64,000 bases of DNA. It comes from Rhodococcus qingshengii JCM 15477 (GTDB taxonomy: Bacteria; Actinomycetota; Actinomycetes; Mycobacteriales; Mycobacteriaceae). This document shows, in pieces, positions 35,132 through 44,688 of this stretch; position 1 is the stretch's first letter, and every line of letters starts with the position of its first letter. The notes under the pieces are model-generated. The model made no database searches and had not been told where the DNA came from. It saw only the letters and a list, made by a program, of their open reading frames with translations. The DNA is taken from positions 248,001 to 312,000 of the forward strand of contig NZ_CP096567.1 in NCBI RefSeq assembly GCF_023221595.1, given 5' to 3'. The translations under genes and the position numbers were made by a program.

Positions 35132-35491
35132 TATGTCCCTCGATTCTGTCTGCGAAATCCGATACGCCAATGGCCACCAGGGACGACTGCGGGTGCGGCA
35201 CGCCGACCTCATGCTCCGCTCGAACCGAGAGCCCGGACAGGACAGACACCCAACCGATCCGATTTCCAACACGCGCTGGCCCACCGAGATCCCGTAGCTC
35301 TCAACCCGGTCACCGCACTGACGCGCACCCACCACCGCTCTCGCGCTTTGGGTCCAGTTCACGGACAGCGTCCGCCCGGTGCGCGATGCCTTCATCGCTT
35401 TGCATGCACCGTGCCGACGAGGCTGACAGCTCGCGCCACACGACCCTGCCCTCATCGGCGACAGTTCCTGTTTGTCGCGCTGAGTGTCTGC
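35132..35491. other. Gap of about 360 bp without a recognisable gene
   Basis: Frames here are open by chance because of high GC but show no family motif. The upstream promoter of the hypothetical gene on the left and the true start of the GIY-YIG gene on the right may lie in it. Confidence 0.4.
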
Positions 35492-35941
35492 GTGGCGAGG
35501 CAGACTGCTCGCTATGCAAACCCCGCATCCACGGCGCCGCACGATGCAGCCGATACCATCACCGCGCTCAGTAGCTCCAGTCGCGCGCTCGAGGACCTAT
35601 CCATGCTGCCCGCGGCACCGGGCCTTTACGCGTGGTGGGCGGCGCCGGAGGTGTTCTCTCAGCTCCCGGGGCCCACACACCCGACCAACGCTGGGATACG
35701 GCTGCTCTACATCGGTCTCGCCACGAACCTGCGCCGGCGGATTATCAGTAATCATCTGCGCCGCAGCGGATCATCCACCCTCCGCCGCACCCTCGCCGGG
35801 TTGCTCCTCGATACCGAGCACTACCGGACCCGACGCACTGATCGCGTCGTCCTCGTCGACGAGGACGAGATTCGACTGACTGCCTGGATGCACACCCATC
35901 TACGATTGACCTGGTTCCAGCACCCGGCATCGTCAACTTAA
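35492..35941 (+). pseudogene. GIY-YIG nuclease-like protein truncated by IS
   Basis: The segment [12 protein letters not shown]...[15 protein letters not shown] is a GIY-YIG catalytic start (GLYAW and LYIG strands, Arg following), continuing LRRTLAGLL and the Glu-bearing VLVDEDE...[14 protein letters not shown]. Relatives continue with a closing PPLN-type segment. Here the frame enters the left end of the IS6-family element at 35926, which supplies ASST and the stop. The start is uncertain: GTG at 35492 is a guess. Likely not functional. Confidence 0.6.
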
Positions 35942-36791
35942 CTGGGCCTCCAGTCAGGGACGATCATTGGATGAGCTTTGGAAGCGAGACACTGGCGGAT
36001 GCGACGCGGTCACTGTACAAACGGCACCGCTATCCTGCGGAGATCATCGCGCACTGCGTGTGGTTGTACTACCGGTTCACCTTGAGCTTGCGCGACGTTG
36101 AGGAGTTGATGCTCGCCCGCGGCATCGTGGTTTCGCACGAGACGATCCGTACATGGTGCGCGAAGTTTGGGCCCGAATACGCGCGTGGCCTGCGCCGACG
36201 CGCTCCCGAACCTGGCGACACATGGTTTTTGGACGAGGTGTTCATCAAGATCGGCGGTATCCGGAAGTGCCTGTGGCGGGCGGTCGATCAGGAAGAGAAC
36301 GTCCTCTTTCGTCCTGGTCCAGTCACGACGCAACGCGAAGGCAGCGAAACGCTTCTTCGGCAAGCTGATGCGCAAGCAGGCCCCGGCGCCGAGGGTGCTG
36401 GTGACCGACACGCTCGCCAGTTACGTTGTGGCGCATCGTGAATTTATGCCATCGGTCGAACACCGGCGCTCGAAGTACCTCAACAACCGGGCCGAGAACT
36501 CGCACCAACCGACCAGGCAGTGCGAACGGGCAATGAAGGTCTTCCGCTCGCCCGTTGCGGCACAACGGTTCCTGGCGGTGGTCAGTGCGATCTCGCCGCA
36601 CCTCCGGCCTGGCCGACACAAGCTCACTGCGAGCGATTACCGCTTCGAAATGACCGGCCGATTCGCTACCTGGAACGACGTCACCGGCGCACCTTACGCC
36701 GCCTGAACCGGTTTCACTCCAAGAGAATTCGCCCCCCAGTATGACCGAATGCTGTTGATCCCCAGTTGCGTTCAGCTAAGTTGACAAAGCC
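35926..36791 (+). mobile_element. IS6-family element 2, about 866 bp, transposase broken
   Basis: Imperfect 18-bp ends: GGCATCGTCAACTTAACT (35926-35943) and, inverted, GGCTTTGTCAACTTAGCT (36774-36791), 14 of 18 matching. They enclose one frameshifted transposase. Flanking octamers do not match. A GIY-YIG gene on the left and an aldehyde dehydrogenase gene on the right are both cut exactly at the ends, which independently supports these boundaries. Its ends differ from those of the element at 5673. Confidence 0.8.
35971..36706 (+). pseudogene. IS6-family transposase with frameshift
   Basis: Two overlapping frames give one IS6 transposase: up to AVDQEENVL in the first (including D in FLDEVF), then VLVQSRRNAKAAKRFF onward in the second (D in VTDTLAS, E in NNRAENSHQPTR). 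The switch is at 36307-36310, where the sequence CCTCTTTCG has one extra base relative to the intact homologue at 5710. IS6 transposases are normally made from one frame, so this copy is probably dead. Confidence 0.85.
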
Positions 36792-36980
36792 CGATCAGGG
36801 CCGATTTTCCACCCAGTTCGTGCACCACGGGCTTGAGTGACCGCGCCGCCAGGGCCATGATGTCGCTTCCAGTGCGATCGGATCCGGTGAAACTGATCAT
36901 GTCGACAAGCCGGCCTCGGCGGCAGCTGACGTTTGACGGCACGATGGTGGGCATCGGTCTGACGCCTGGTGTCACGACAA
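36792..36980 (-). pseudogene. Aldehyde dehydrogenase fragment
   Basis: On the minus strand the frame reads [18 protein letters not shown] then [16 protein letters not shown], the NAD-binding and ELGGKS segments of the aldehyde dehydrogenase family, and ends at the right boundary of IS element 2. Both the N-terminal part and the catalytic Cys/Glu portion are missing. It abuts the end of the acyl-CoA dehydrogenase gene. Confidence 0.75.
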
Positions 36981-38249
36981 CTAGGAAGCGTCGTACAGTT
37001 CGTGGGCGCGTCGCGTCATCTCGACCTTGTGGTAGCTGGGGAACATGCCCTCGGCCGGCTTGATGTCGCGCAGGACTTCCTTGGCGACGACGACCTTGTG
37101 GACCTCCGTAGGGCCGTCGGCGAGGCCGACATGGAACGAGTGGATGACCCACTCGGCGAACGGCATCTCATGGGTCAGGCCCAGCGATCCGTGGAGGTGC
37201 AGGGCACGGGAAGAGATGTCGTGGAGGAGCTTGGGCATCGTCGCCTTGACGGCCGAGACGTTTTTGCGGATTGCCTTCCAATCGTTGCCCTGGTCGGCCA
37301 GCCACGCGGTCTCGAGGATTAGCAGGCGGAACTGACGCAACTCGACCCAGCTGTCGGCGATCTTCTCCTGCACGAGCTGTTTCTGCGAGAGTTGCTCGCC
37401 CTTGGTCTCGCGCGAAACGACTCGCTCGCATATCATCTCGAAGGCGCGTGTGGCCTGGGCGAGGGTGCGCATTGCGTGGTGCATGCGGCCACCGCCGAGA
37501 CGGACCTGAGCCACGACGAATGCGTCGCCCGGTCCTCCGAGCATGTTCTCCGCCGGGACGCGGACATTGTTGAAGCGCAGGTGGGCATGCGATTCGTCGG
37601 GCTCCCCGTAGACACCGTAGTTCTTGATGTTCTCGATGCCGGGAAGGTCGCGCGGGACAATGAACATCGACATGCGGCGGTACGGGTTCTCGGCGTCCGG
37701 GTCCGTCACCACCATGAGGATGAAGAACGCCGCGTGGTCGGCCTCGGAGGCGAACCACTTCTCGCCGTTGATGACCCACTCGTCGCCGTCGGGCTCGGCA
37801 TGGGCCGTGAAGATCAGGGGGTCGGCGCCGCCCTGCGGTTCGGTCATCGAGAAGCACGACACGATCTCGTTCGCCAGCAGCGGGTGGAGGAAGGTCTCCT
37901 TCTGCTCGTCGGTGCCGTAGTGCGCGAGGATCTCGGCATTTCCGGAGTCCGGCGCCTGGCAGCCGAAAACGATCGGGCCGAAGCGCGACATGCCGAACTT
38001 CTCGTTCATCAGTGCGAGTTTGAGTTGGCCGTAGCCCTTTCCGCCCAGTTCGGGGCCCAGGTGGCAGGCCCACAGTCCACGCTCCTTGACCTCGGCCTGT
38101 AGCGGCCGGACGAGGCGGATGAACTCAGGGTCGTGGATGTTCCACTGGCTGCCCAGTAGGTAGTCAAGCGGCTGGACCCGCTCGCGCACAAAGGTGTCGA
38201 TCCAGTCGAGTTCGGGCTGAAACTCAGGATCGTTCTCAAAGCTCCACAT
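36981..38249 (-). CDS. Acyl-CoA dehydrogenase (ACAD10/11-like, cluster 2)
   Basis: A 422-residue flavoprotein: [45 protein letters not shown], and [17 protein letters not shown] with the catalytic Glu position occupied. It belongs to the longer ACAD10/11-like branch. It is transcribed away from the Rieske beta-subunit operon. The ATG at 38249 starts at the conserved [12 protein letters not shown] region; codons further upstream look non-coding. Confidence 0.9.
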   Translation of the reverse strand: MWSFENDPEFQPELDWIDTFVRERVQPLDYLLGSQWNIHDPEFIRLVRPLQAEVKERGLWACHLGPELGGKGYGQLKLALMNEKFGMSRFGPIVFGCQAPDSGNAEILAHYGTDEQKETFLHPLLANEIVSCFSMTEPQGGADPLIFTAHAEPDGDEWVINGEKWFASEADHAAFFILMVVTDPDAENPYRRMSMFIVPRDLPGIENIKNYGVYGEPDESHAHLRFNNVRVPAENMLGGPGDAFVVAQVRLGGGRMHHAMRTLAQATRAFEMICERVVSRETKGEQLSQKQLVQEKIADSWVELRQFRLLILETAWLADQGNDWKAIRKNVSAVKATMPKLLHDISSRALHLHGSLGLTHEMPFAEWVIHSFHVGLADGPTEVHKVVVAKEVLRDIKPAEGMFPSYHKVEMTRRAHELYDAS

Positions 38250-38434
38250 GCTGGGTGTCCGTTCCGTCGAGGTGATGTCGGCACGACAGTAGGTCAATTG
38301 AATTAAAAACACAATCAACTGATTCACTGTGGTTTGAAGTGGATACGTCGAGGTTCCGGACCATGGAACGTGCTCTGGTCCACACTCGATCGGCCCGAAA
38401 GACTGGCGATCAGTGAGACAACAGGAGGTTGACG

Positions 38435-38959
38435 ATGAGTAATGTCCAGGTGGACCCGGTTCCCGTACTGTCCGTGTCGGACGCGCAGCTTCGACAGATC
38501 GAGCGGTACCTCTTCGACGAGGCGCAGTTGCTCGACGAGTGGCGGCTGCACGAGTGGCTCGAGCTCTTCACCTCAGATGCCCACTACCTCATTCCTTCCA
38601 CAGATCGTCCCGACGGCGACCCGAGCCGCGACTTGTTCCTCGTGCAGGACGATCGGTTCCTGCTGGAGCAGCGTGTCAACTCGCTGCTGACCCGAGCTGC
38701 TCACGCGGAATACCCTCACTCACGGACGACCCGGATGATCTCCAACATCCGGGCAACGCACGGGGAATCCGGCCGCATTCACGTCCGCGCCAACTTCGCC
38801 GTCTACCGCGTCCGCAACGGGGTCATCGACACGTACGTCGGCCAATACCGTCACATTCTCGAGCCTGATGCCGAGCAGGTCCTCAAGTACGTTGAGCGCA
38901 AGTCCGTCCTGACAATGGACGCGCTCCGTCCACACGGCAAGGTCAGTATCATCCTGTGA
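38435..38959 (+). CDS. Rieske oxygenase beta subunit (cluster 2)
   Basis: A 174-residue NTF2-like small subunit (QIERYLFDEAQLLDEWRLHE, SDAHYLIPSTDR, RTTRMISNIR). AGGAGG lies 6 nt before ATG 38435. It is followed by a diol-dehydrogenase-type SDR overlapping by four bases. Its presumed alpha partner is at 44689, 5.7 kb away, an unusual separation. Confidence 0.88.
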   Translation: MSNVQVDPVPVLSVSDAQLRQIERYLFDEAQLLDEWRLHEWLELFTSDAHYLIPSTDRPDGDPSRDLFLVQDDRFLLEQRVNSLLTRAAHAEYPHSRTTRMISNIRATHGESGRIHVRANFAVYRVRNGVIDTYVGQYRHILEPDAEQVLKYVERKSVLTMDALRPHGKVSIIL

Positions 38960-39759
38960 GCCGTCTCGAAGGTAAGGTCGCGATCGTCACGGGCGCCAGT
39001 GCCAATATCGGGGGATCGCTGGCAGCAGGGCTCGCAGCAGCGGGGGCCAAACTCGTCTGTACAGACATGTCGGCCGAAGTTGCGGCAGCGACTGTCGCAC
39101 GTATCGAGGACGCGGGTGGTGAGGCACTTGCCGTCACCGGTGACGTCACCGATCCCGATCACGTATCGGACGTCGTCGCTCAGACGCTGGAGCGCTGGGG
39201 ACGTATCGACGTGCTCGTCAACAACGCCGTCTGGTTCAACCAAAAGGGGCTCTTCACAATGCCTCTCGATGAGTACCGCCGCCAGATCGACATCATCTTG
39301 GGTGGTGCCTTCCTGTTCACCCGGGCGGTCGGCCAGGCGATGATCGACCAGCAGGTCGCGGGCAGCATCATCAACGTCCTCTCGACCGCGGCGTGGCAGG
39401 GACAGCCCGGCAACATCGGCTACAGCACAGGCAAAAGCGGACTTATCAACTTCACTCGCTCGGCCGCGATGGAGCTCGCCGAGCACGGGATCCGGGTCAA
39501 CGGCTTCACCCCGACAGCGACGCAGCCGGAGGACCCGGAACTGGTGGCTCGGATGGCCGCAATGACGAGCCAGCCCAGCGCTTACCCGATGGACTTCACG
39601 GCTCAATTCCCGATGAAGCGGTTGCCGACGCCGAGCGACTACGCACCGACGGTCGTGTTCCTTGCATCGGACGACTCCCGGATGATCACCGGCAGCAACA
39701 TCACGGTCGACGGCGGTGCCACCGCCAAATACTGGCCGTGGAGGCCCCAGCAGGACTGA
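38956..39759 (+). CDS. SDR, possible cis-diol dehydrogenase
   Basis: A 267-residue short-chain dehydrogenase: GASANIGGSLA, CTDMS, NNAVWFNQ, catalytic Ser in VLSTAAW, YSTGK, and a proline-rich insertion before the terminal MITGSNITVDGG. Position directly after an oxygenase subunit suggests rearomatisation of a cis-diol to a catechol, but fold alone does not prove it. GTG start overlaps the beta-subunit stop. Confidence 0.87.
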   Translation: MSRLEGKVAIVTGASANIGGSLAAGLAAAGAKLVCTDMSAEVAAATVARIEDAGGEALAVTGDVTDPDHVSDVVAQTLERWGRIDVLVNNAVWFNQKGLFTMPLDEYRRQIDIILGGAFLFTRAVGQAMIDQQVAGSIINVLSTAAWQGQPGNIGYSTGKSGLINFTRSAAMELAEHGIRVNGFTPTATQPEDPELVARMAAMTSQPSAYPMDFTAQFPMKRLPTPSDYAPTVVFLASDDSRMITGSNITVDGGATAKYWPWRPQQD

Positions 39760-39790
39760 ACAACCCACTAGGGCCGAACAGGAGGACACC

Positions 39791-40711
39791 GTGCGTGCTG
39801 CAATCATCACAGAACTCGGAGCTGAGCCAGTCCTCGGCGAGCGACCCGACCCGGTCGCTGGCGAGGGCGGCGTTCTCGTGCACGTTTCAACCGCAGCCCT
39901 CAATCCGGCGGACTTGGTTTATGCCTCGGGTATTCGGCTGAAGCCGTCGACGCCGTTCGTCCCCGGGATCGAAGCGGTCGGTAGAACACCCGACGGAAAG
40001 CGGGTCTACTTTTATCCCGCACAGCACCCCCACGGCACGTTCGCGGAGCAGGCCGTGGCGCACCTGGGGCAGGTCCAGCCGCTCGCCGACGACATCACCG
40101 ACGAACAGGCTCTGTGTCTCGGCGTCGCCGGCACGACCGCCTGGCTCGCGCTGACATACAAGGCCGGCATCCAGCCCGGTGAGTCGGTACTGGTGCTCGG
40201 AGCGACCGGCAGCGTCGGCCAGATCGCCGTACAGGCGGCCAAGGCTCTCGGAGCGCGCCGAGTCGTTGCCGCGGGTCGTGACCGCGAAACCCTGGACACC
40301 CTGCTCGATCATGGAGCGGACACCGTGGTGACGCTCGACGAGGGCTATGAGAGCAGGCTCGTCGACGCCTCCGAGGGGGGCTTCGATCTCGTCGTCGACT
40401 CTTTGTTCGGCGACCCCATGGTGGCCGGCATCCGGGCGACCCGGGCCGGCGGGCGGATCGTCAACCTCGGAATGCGCGCAGGCCGGACCGTCGAACTCCC
40501 CGGGATCCCCCTCAAAGGGCGTGACCTGCTCTCGTGCAGCATCGACATGGTGCCGACCGCCGTCAAGGCGCGGGCCTTCGGCGACCTGTGCCAGGTGGCA
40601 CGCACAGGTGGGATCCACGTCGAGTTCGAGCGTACGGCCCTCGCAGACGTCGCCGAGACGTGGAAACGCCAGGCAACCAGTCCACACTGCAAGCTGCTCA
40701 TCGTGCCCTAA
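39791..40711 (+). CDS. Zinc-independent MDR (quinone-oxidoreductase-like)
   Basis: A 306-residue medium-chain reductase without zinc cysteines: N-terminal AALNPADLVYASG, nucleotide-binding VLVLGATGSVGQIAVQAAKALGA, and C-terminal ETWKRQ. NADPH-dependent enone or quinone reduction is the family activity. GGAGGA precedes the GTG. Last gene of the beta-subunit operon; a stem at 40754-40792 follows. Confidence 0.85.
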   Translation: MRAAIITELGAEPVLGERPDPVAGEGGVLVHVSTAALNPADLVYASGIRLKPSTPFVPGIEAVGRTPDGKRVYFYPAQHPHGTFAEQAVAHLGQVQPLADDITDEQALCLGVAGTTAWLALTYKAGIQPGESVLVLGATGSVGQIAVQAAKALGARRVVAAGRDRETLDTLLDHGADTVVTLDEGYESRLVDASEGGFDLVVDSLFGDPMVAGIRATRAGGRIVNLGMRAGRTVELPGIPLKGRDLLSCSIDMVPTAVKARAFGDLCQVARTGGIHVEFERTALADVAETWKRQATSPHCKLLIVP

Positions 40712-41203
40712 GCGTGGGACCTCGGCTCAGGTGGTGATGGCGGTCATGATCGTGCAACTCGGGCGCGTGCCGTTCGAGTCGGCCCGAGTTGCCGCCACAT
40801 TGCGGTTCAGCCATGCATGGGCTGGCGGTCTCCAGAGTCGTGACCAGGAGCGCGATGGTGTCGGCTCTTGCACCGGGGTGGGGCGATACGCCCGCGTGCC
40901 TCGACCCTGTGTGACTCGACATAGACGAGGAATCCGTCCTCGGTCTCGATGACCAACAACAGTGCAGGCTACCGCTGTTCCATCTGACGGGACGGTACTC
41001 ATGCTGACCGTGATCAGGGAACCCGGGCGGTGCGCAGACGTTCCAGCGGTCGGAACCGTGGGTGCCATTTATCGGACACGGATCCCACGATAGCCATTGA
41101 TTACGGCGTTATCTACGTCACACCGATTTGGCTGCACCGATAGCGACACTCCCGTCGCACCAGCGCGCTCTGGGTAGGTGGCAGCGATGAGGAAGAGGTC
41201 CAA
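40712..41203. other. 492-bp gap: hairpin and degenerate sequence
   Basis: Holds a perfect 11-bp inverted repeat GCAACTCGGGC (40754-40764 and 40782-40792), probably the terminator of the preceding operon. A minus-strand stretch near 40870-41000 reads VIETEDGFLVYVESHR, which faintly resembles the start of ISL3-type transposases but cannot be confirmed. The IclR promoter presumably lies at its right end. Confidence 0.4.
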
Positions 41204-42036
41204 ATGAGCATCGACATCATTGAACCGTTCACGCTCGACCGGGAAGTCAACGCGTCCCGTGAACCGACTGAGAATGTAGCGCAGTCTTCCGCGTCGAAGG
41301 CGCTGGAACTGCTCGAGGTCATCTCGAAGGCCCGCGGAAACTCCTTCGGACTCACCGAGGTCGCGGCCGACATCGGCGTCCCCAAGAGCACGGCGCACCG
41401 GCTGCTCAAAACTCTCGTTGAGCACGGCTTCGTTGGACGCAGCGGCTCACGCTACCGAGTTGGCGGCACATTCTTCGAGCTCAGCGAAGCAGCTCGGTGG
41501 TCGGAGTTCGGCGAGTTGCGTGATGTCGCGTCCGGACCGCTCAACTGGCTGTTCGAGCGCTCGAACGCCGACGCTGTCCACGTCGCGACCCTGAGCGGTC
41601 GCGACGTGCTCTACCTCGACAAGATCACCAGACCAGCTGGAACCGGCTGCCGAGCCGAGTCGGCGGTCGCTTCCCAGCTACCTGCACGGCACTCGGCAAG
41701 GCGATCCTCGCCTATAGCTCGCGGGCGACGGTGTTGTCCGTCATCGGACAGCCACTGTCCCGGGTCACCCCCTACTCGGTTGCTCTACGCAACCAGTTCG
41801 TCGAGCAGTTGAGCAAGGCGCACACGGATGGTTACGCGATCGAGCGTGAGGAGGCATGCCACGGAACGATTTGCGTCGCTGCCCCGGTTCTGCGCGATGG
41901 AAAGACAATCGCTGCGATCTCGCTGAGTGTCCCGACTGCGGGTGTGGCGCGCACCGGTGACGCCGGTCTGGATTCCTTGGGCCGGCTCGCGGTCGACGCT
42001 GCTGCCCGAATCACGCGCCTGCTCCCTCTCGACTGA
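41204..42036 (+). pseudogene. IclR-family regulator with a frameshift
   Basis: The first frame gives the IclR HTH (SASKALELLEVISKA, LTEVAADIGVPKSTAHRLLKTLV) and reaches LYLDKIT. The second, one base back, continues NRLPSRVGGRFPATCTALGKAILAY and the rest of the effector domain to RLLPLD. The break is near 41625-41640. If real, this regulator is lost and cluster 2 may be deregulated; a sequencing error is equally possible. Intact length would be about 277 residues, normal for the family. Confidence 0.8.
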
Positions 42037-42192
42037 AAGAGGTCGCTATTGCCCGTGAAAACGACCCGTCCTTAACCGAGCACGCGCATCGCTTCCCGAA
42101 TCGCCTGCCTGTTTCATCTCGTCCATCTACCCTGAAAGAGGTCCCTGTGCCCATAGACACCGACCCGTCCATTGCCGAGCATGTTCGCCGCT
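42033..42192. repeat. Degenerate direct duplication, period 99 bp
   Basis: A block of about 60 bp starting CTGAAAGAGGTC at 42033 is repeated with many substitutions at 42132. The second copy contains the ribosome site and first codons of the CoA ligase. The first copy follows the IclR stop and is not translatable beyond a few codons. It looks like a decayed duplicate of the ligase start. Confidence 0.6.
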
Positions 42193-43706
42193 GGGCGACC
42201 ACGGCGCCCGATAAGCCCTGCATGAGTTGCGATGATGTGACCCTGACGTGGGCCGAGCTCCACGACAGGGCTAGCCGGCTCGCACACGGGCTCACCGAGT
42301 CCGGAGTCGGACCGCAAGACCGGGTCATCTTCCTCGACAAGAACAACCCGGAGTTCTTCGAAATCACGGCCGGCTCCGCGATGGCAGGGGCCGTGACCGC
42401 AGCGGTAAATTGGCGCCTCGCGCCACGTGAGATGCTGCAGATCATCAACCACTCCACGGCCAAGGTGTTGTTCGTGGGGGAAGAGTTCGTAGGGCAGTAC
42501 GAGCAGTTTCGTGACGATCTGACGACGGTCGAGAAAGTCGTCGTGATCGGCAGGGCGCAGGGCCTGGAAAGCTACGAAGACTGGCTCGAGCGTCACGTCG
42601 CGAAGGATCCCCTCGTCCCGGTCCGGTCCGACGACACCGCGATGCAGATGTACACCTCGGGCACGACGGGCCTACCCAAGGGAGTTTTGTTCAGTAGCCG
42701 CGCCGTGCTCGCGACGGAGGGAATGGCCGAGGTCCTGCGCATTGACGAGACGTCAACCCTGCTGATCTCGATGCCGGTCTTTCACTCGGCAGGAGCATGC
42801 TTGGGGGTACTGGGTTTCCGCACAGGTGCCCACATCGTCATCGCGCGCGATACCGCTCCGACCACAGTCTTGTCGCTCATCGCACGGTGGCGGATCACGA
42901 TGACGACGCTCGTTCCGGCGGTGCTCAAGATGATCGCCGAGTCGTCCGAGATCGACCGATATGATCTCTCCAGCCTGGATACGATCGCTTACGCCGCTTC
43001 ACCGATCTCACCTGAACTGCTTCGTCGGTGCCTGGCCGTCTTCGATGCCAGGTTCCTGCAAATGTACGGTCTGACCGAGACGCAGAGCGCCACTACCTTG
43101 CTCCCCGAGGACCATCTCGACCCCGAGCATCCCGAACGTATCCTGTCGGTCGGCAGGGCCATACCTGGTGTCACCTTGCGCGTCGTCGACCCCGGGACGG
43201 GCGACGACGTCGAGGACGATGTCGTCGGTGAGGTCTGGATCAAAGCGCCTACCAATATGCACGGATACTGGTGCAACGAAGAAGCCACGCGCGACACGCT
43301 GACCGAGGATGGTTTCGTCCGAACCGGTGACGGTGCATTGCTACGGGACGGATACGTTTACATGCGTGACCGGCTCAAGGACATGATCGTGAGCGGGGCC
43401 GAGAACGTCTACCCGATCGAGATCGAGAACGTCCTGATCGAGCATCCCGCCATCAACGACATCGCAGTGATCGGCGTCCCGTCGAACCGGTGGGGTGAGA
43501 CGGTCAAGGCGATGGTCGTCCTGAACGCCGATGCTGCACTGACCGAGGCCGAAGTCATCGCCTACGCGCGGGCCAACCTTGCGGTCTACAAGTGTCCTAC
43601 ATCCGTTGAATTCCTCGACGAATTACCGCGCAATCCCTCAGGCAAAATCCTCAAACGGGTACTGCGCCAGCCCTATTGGAACGATGCGGAAGGCCACATC
43701 GGCTGA
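42147..43706 (+). CDS. Acyl/aryl-CoA ligase (cluster 2)
   Basis: A 519-residue ANL enzyme: P-loop YTSGTTGLPKG, MYGLTETQSA, DGFVRTGDGALL (Asp retained), DRLKDMIVSGAENVYP and C-terminal NPSGKILKR. FadD/4-coumarate ligase-like; the actual acid is unknown. GTG start with AAAGAGG about 8 nt upstream. Probably cotranscribed with the DLH-like gene and the alpha subunit downstream. Confidence 0.9.
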   Translation: MPIDTDPSIAEHVRRWATTAPDKPCMSCDDVTLTWAELHDRASRLAHGLTESGVGPQDRVIFLDKNNPEFFEITAGSAMAGAVTAAVNWRLAPREMLQIINHSTAKVLFVGEEFVGQYEQFRDDLTTVEKVVVIGRAQGLESYEDWLERHVAKDPLVPVRSDDTAMQMYTSGTTGLPKGVLFSSRAVLATEGMAEVLRIDETSTLLISMPVFHSAGACLGVLGFRTGAHIVIARDTAPTTVLSLIARWRITMTTLVPAVLKMIAESSEIDRYDLSSLDTIAYAASPISPELLRRCLAVFDARFLQMYGLTETQSATTLLPEDHLDPEHPERILSVGRAIPGVTLRVVDPGTGDDVEDDVVGEVWIKAPTNMHGYWCNEEATRDTLTEDGFVRTGDGALLRDGYVYMRDRLKDMIVSGAENVYPIEIENVLIEHPAINDIAVIGVPSNRWGETVKAMVVLNADAALTEAEVIAYARANLAVYKCPTSVEFLDELPRNPSGKILKRVLRQPYWNDAEGHIG

Positions 43707-43798
43707 CCGGCAGCGTTCCAGCGTCCAGAACGTTCACGTGACGGGTGGTGGTCGGTGGGACACCATCGACCGATAGACGACGAGAGGGGCAAGGAACG

Positions 43799-44536
43799 AT
43801 GATTCCCGTTCCCAGGATCATACCAACGTACGCCGAAGTCGTTGCTGCAGGTGGTAATTGGCCGATCGCGCAGATCAACCTGCCCGGCATCCCCCGCGGC
43901 GCCGTGATCTTGCTGTTTGACCAGGATGGGCTGGGCGAACAGTCGGTCGAACTCATGAACGGGTTCGCGGAGCAAGGCTACGAGTCGCTCGCGGCCGACA
44001 TGACGGCCGTCAGTCCCGATCTCATTGATGACGACCGCGTGCTTGAGGTCCTGCGATCCTTCGTGGCGCAGCTCGAGAAGCGAGGCTGGCGCGAGGAACA
44101 GATCGGCATCGTGGGCTACGGCTTCGGTGGACGGATCGCCCTGCGGGCGGCCGCCGATCTGGACCTCGGCGCCGCCGTCAGCGTCTCGCCAGACGGAGTG
44201 GCCCGCGGCACCGACGTCCGACCCGCACTGGTCGACGACGCCCGACCGGTCACGACGCCCTGGCTGGGCATGTTCGGAGCCGACGACGAGGCCGCGCCGA
44301 TTGAATCCGTCAGGCTTCTGGCCGAGCGGCTGACGGACTCGTCACCGGCATACACCGAGGTCGTGACTTACCCCGGTGTCGGCGATGACTTCTTCCGCGA
44401 GTCGGCCGAGGCCTTGGGCCATGCAGCGATGTTCGACTCCCGGCAGCGTGTCATGGAGTGGCTAAACCTGCGGGTCGTGCCGCGGCAGTCGCCGTTCGCC
44501 GAGATCTGGTCCCTCAAGGAAGCCATGAGTGACTGA
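43799..44536 (+). CDS. Dienelactone-hydrolase-like protein lacking its catalytic residues
   Basis: A 245-residue alpha/beta-hydrolase of the DLH family. The nucleophile elbow normally GxCxGG or GxSxGG reads GYGFGG (Gly108 in place of Cys/Ser), and the usual terminal GxxHGF reads GVGDDFF, so His is lost as well; only the Asp loop MFGADDEAAP is kept. The frame is intact and well conserved otherwise, so it may be a binding or structural protein rather than a hydrolase. AAGGAA precedes the ATG. Confidence 0.75.
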   Translation: MIPVPRIIPTYAEVVAAGGNWPIAQINLPGIPRGAVILLFDQDGLGEQSVELMNGFAEQGYESLAADMTAVSPDLIDDDRVLEVLRSFVAQLEKRGWREEQIGIVGYGFGGRIALRAAADLDLGAAVSVSPDGVARGTDVRPALVDDARPVTTPWLGMFGADDEAAPIESVRLLAERLTDSSPAYTEVVTYPGVGDDFFRESAEALGHAAMFDSRQRVMEWLNLRVVPRQSPFAEIWSLKEAMSD

Positions 44537-44688
44537 CATGGCTTCGTTCGATCTCCCCGCGTTTCCGATGATCGGAACGTCCACTATCCCGTGCCGTATG
44601 GCCCAGGCACGTTTGACCGAGCAATGATTCGGCGGAGGTCAGTTCTCCGCAGCACCCAGAGCACCGAGAATACAAAGGAAGTGTGCTG

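Noticed and set aside
36301..36310. Programmed frameshift in the second IS6 transposase
   Set aside because: IS6 transposases are normally encoded by one frame, the intact copy at 5710 has none, and no slippery heptamer is evident.
5673..36791. Two IS6-family elements in the same orientation flanking cluster 1 as a composite transposon
   Set aside because: Their transposases differ at roughly a third of residues and their ends differ (15-bp perfect versus 18-bp imperfect), one is frameshifted, and no target duplications are seen; they are separate events.
38296..38310. Seventh TetR operator (AATTGAATTAAAAAC) before the cluster 2 acyl-CoA dehydrogenase
   Set aside because: AT-rich and similarly placed, but the second half-site is missing; more likely promoter sequence.
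40727..41068. ISL3-family transposase remnant on the minus strand
   Set aside because: Only a short stretch around 40870-41000 is suggestive; no zinc-finger Cys pattern or catalytic motif could be followed, so it is noted only as gap content.
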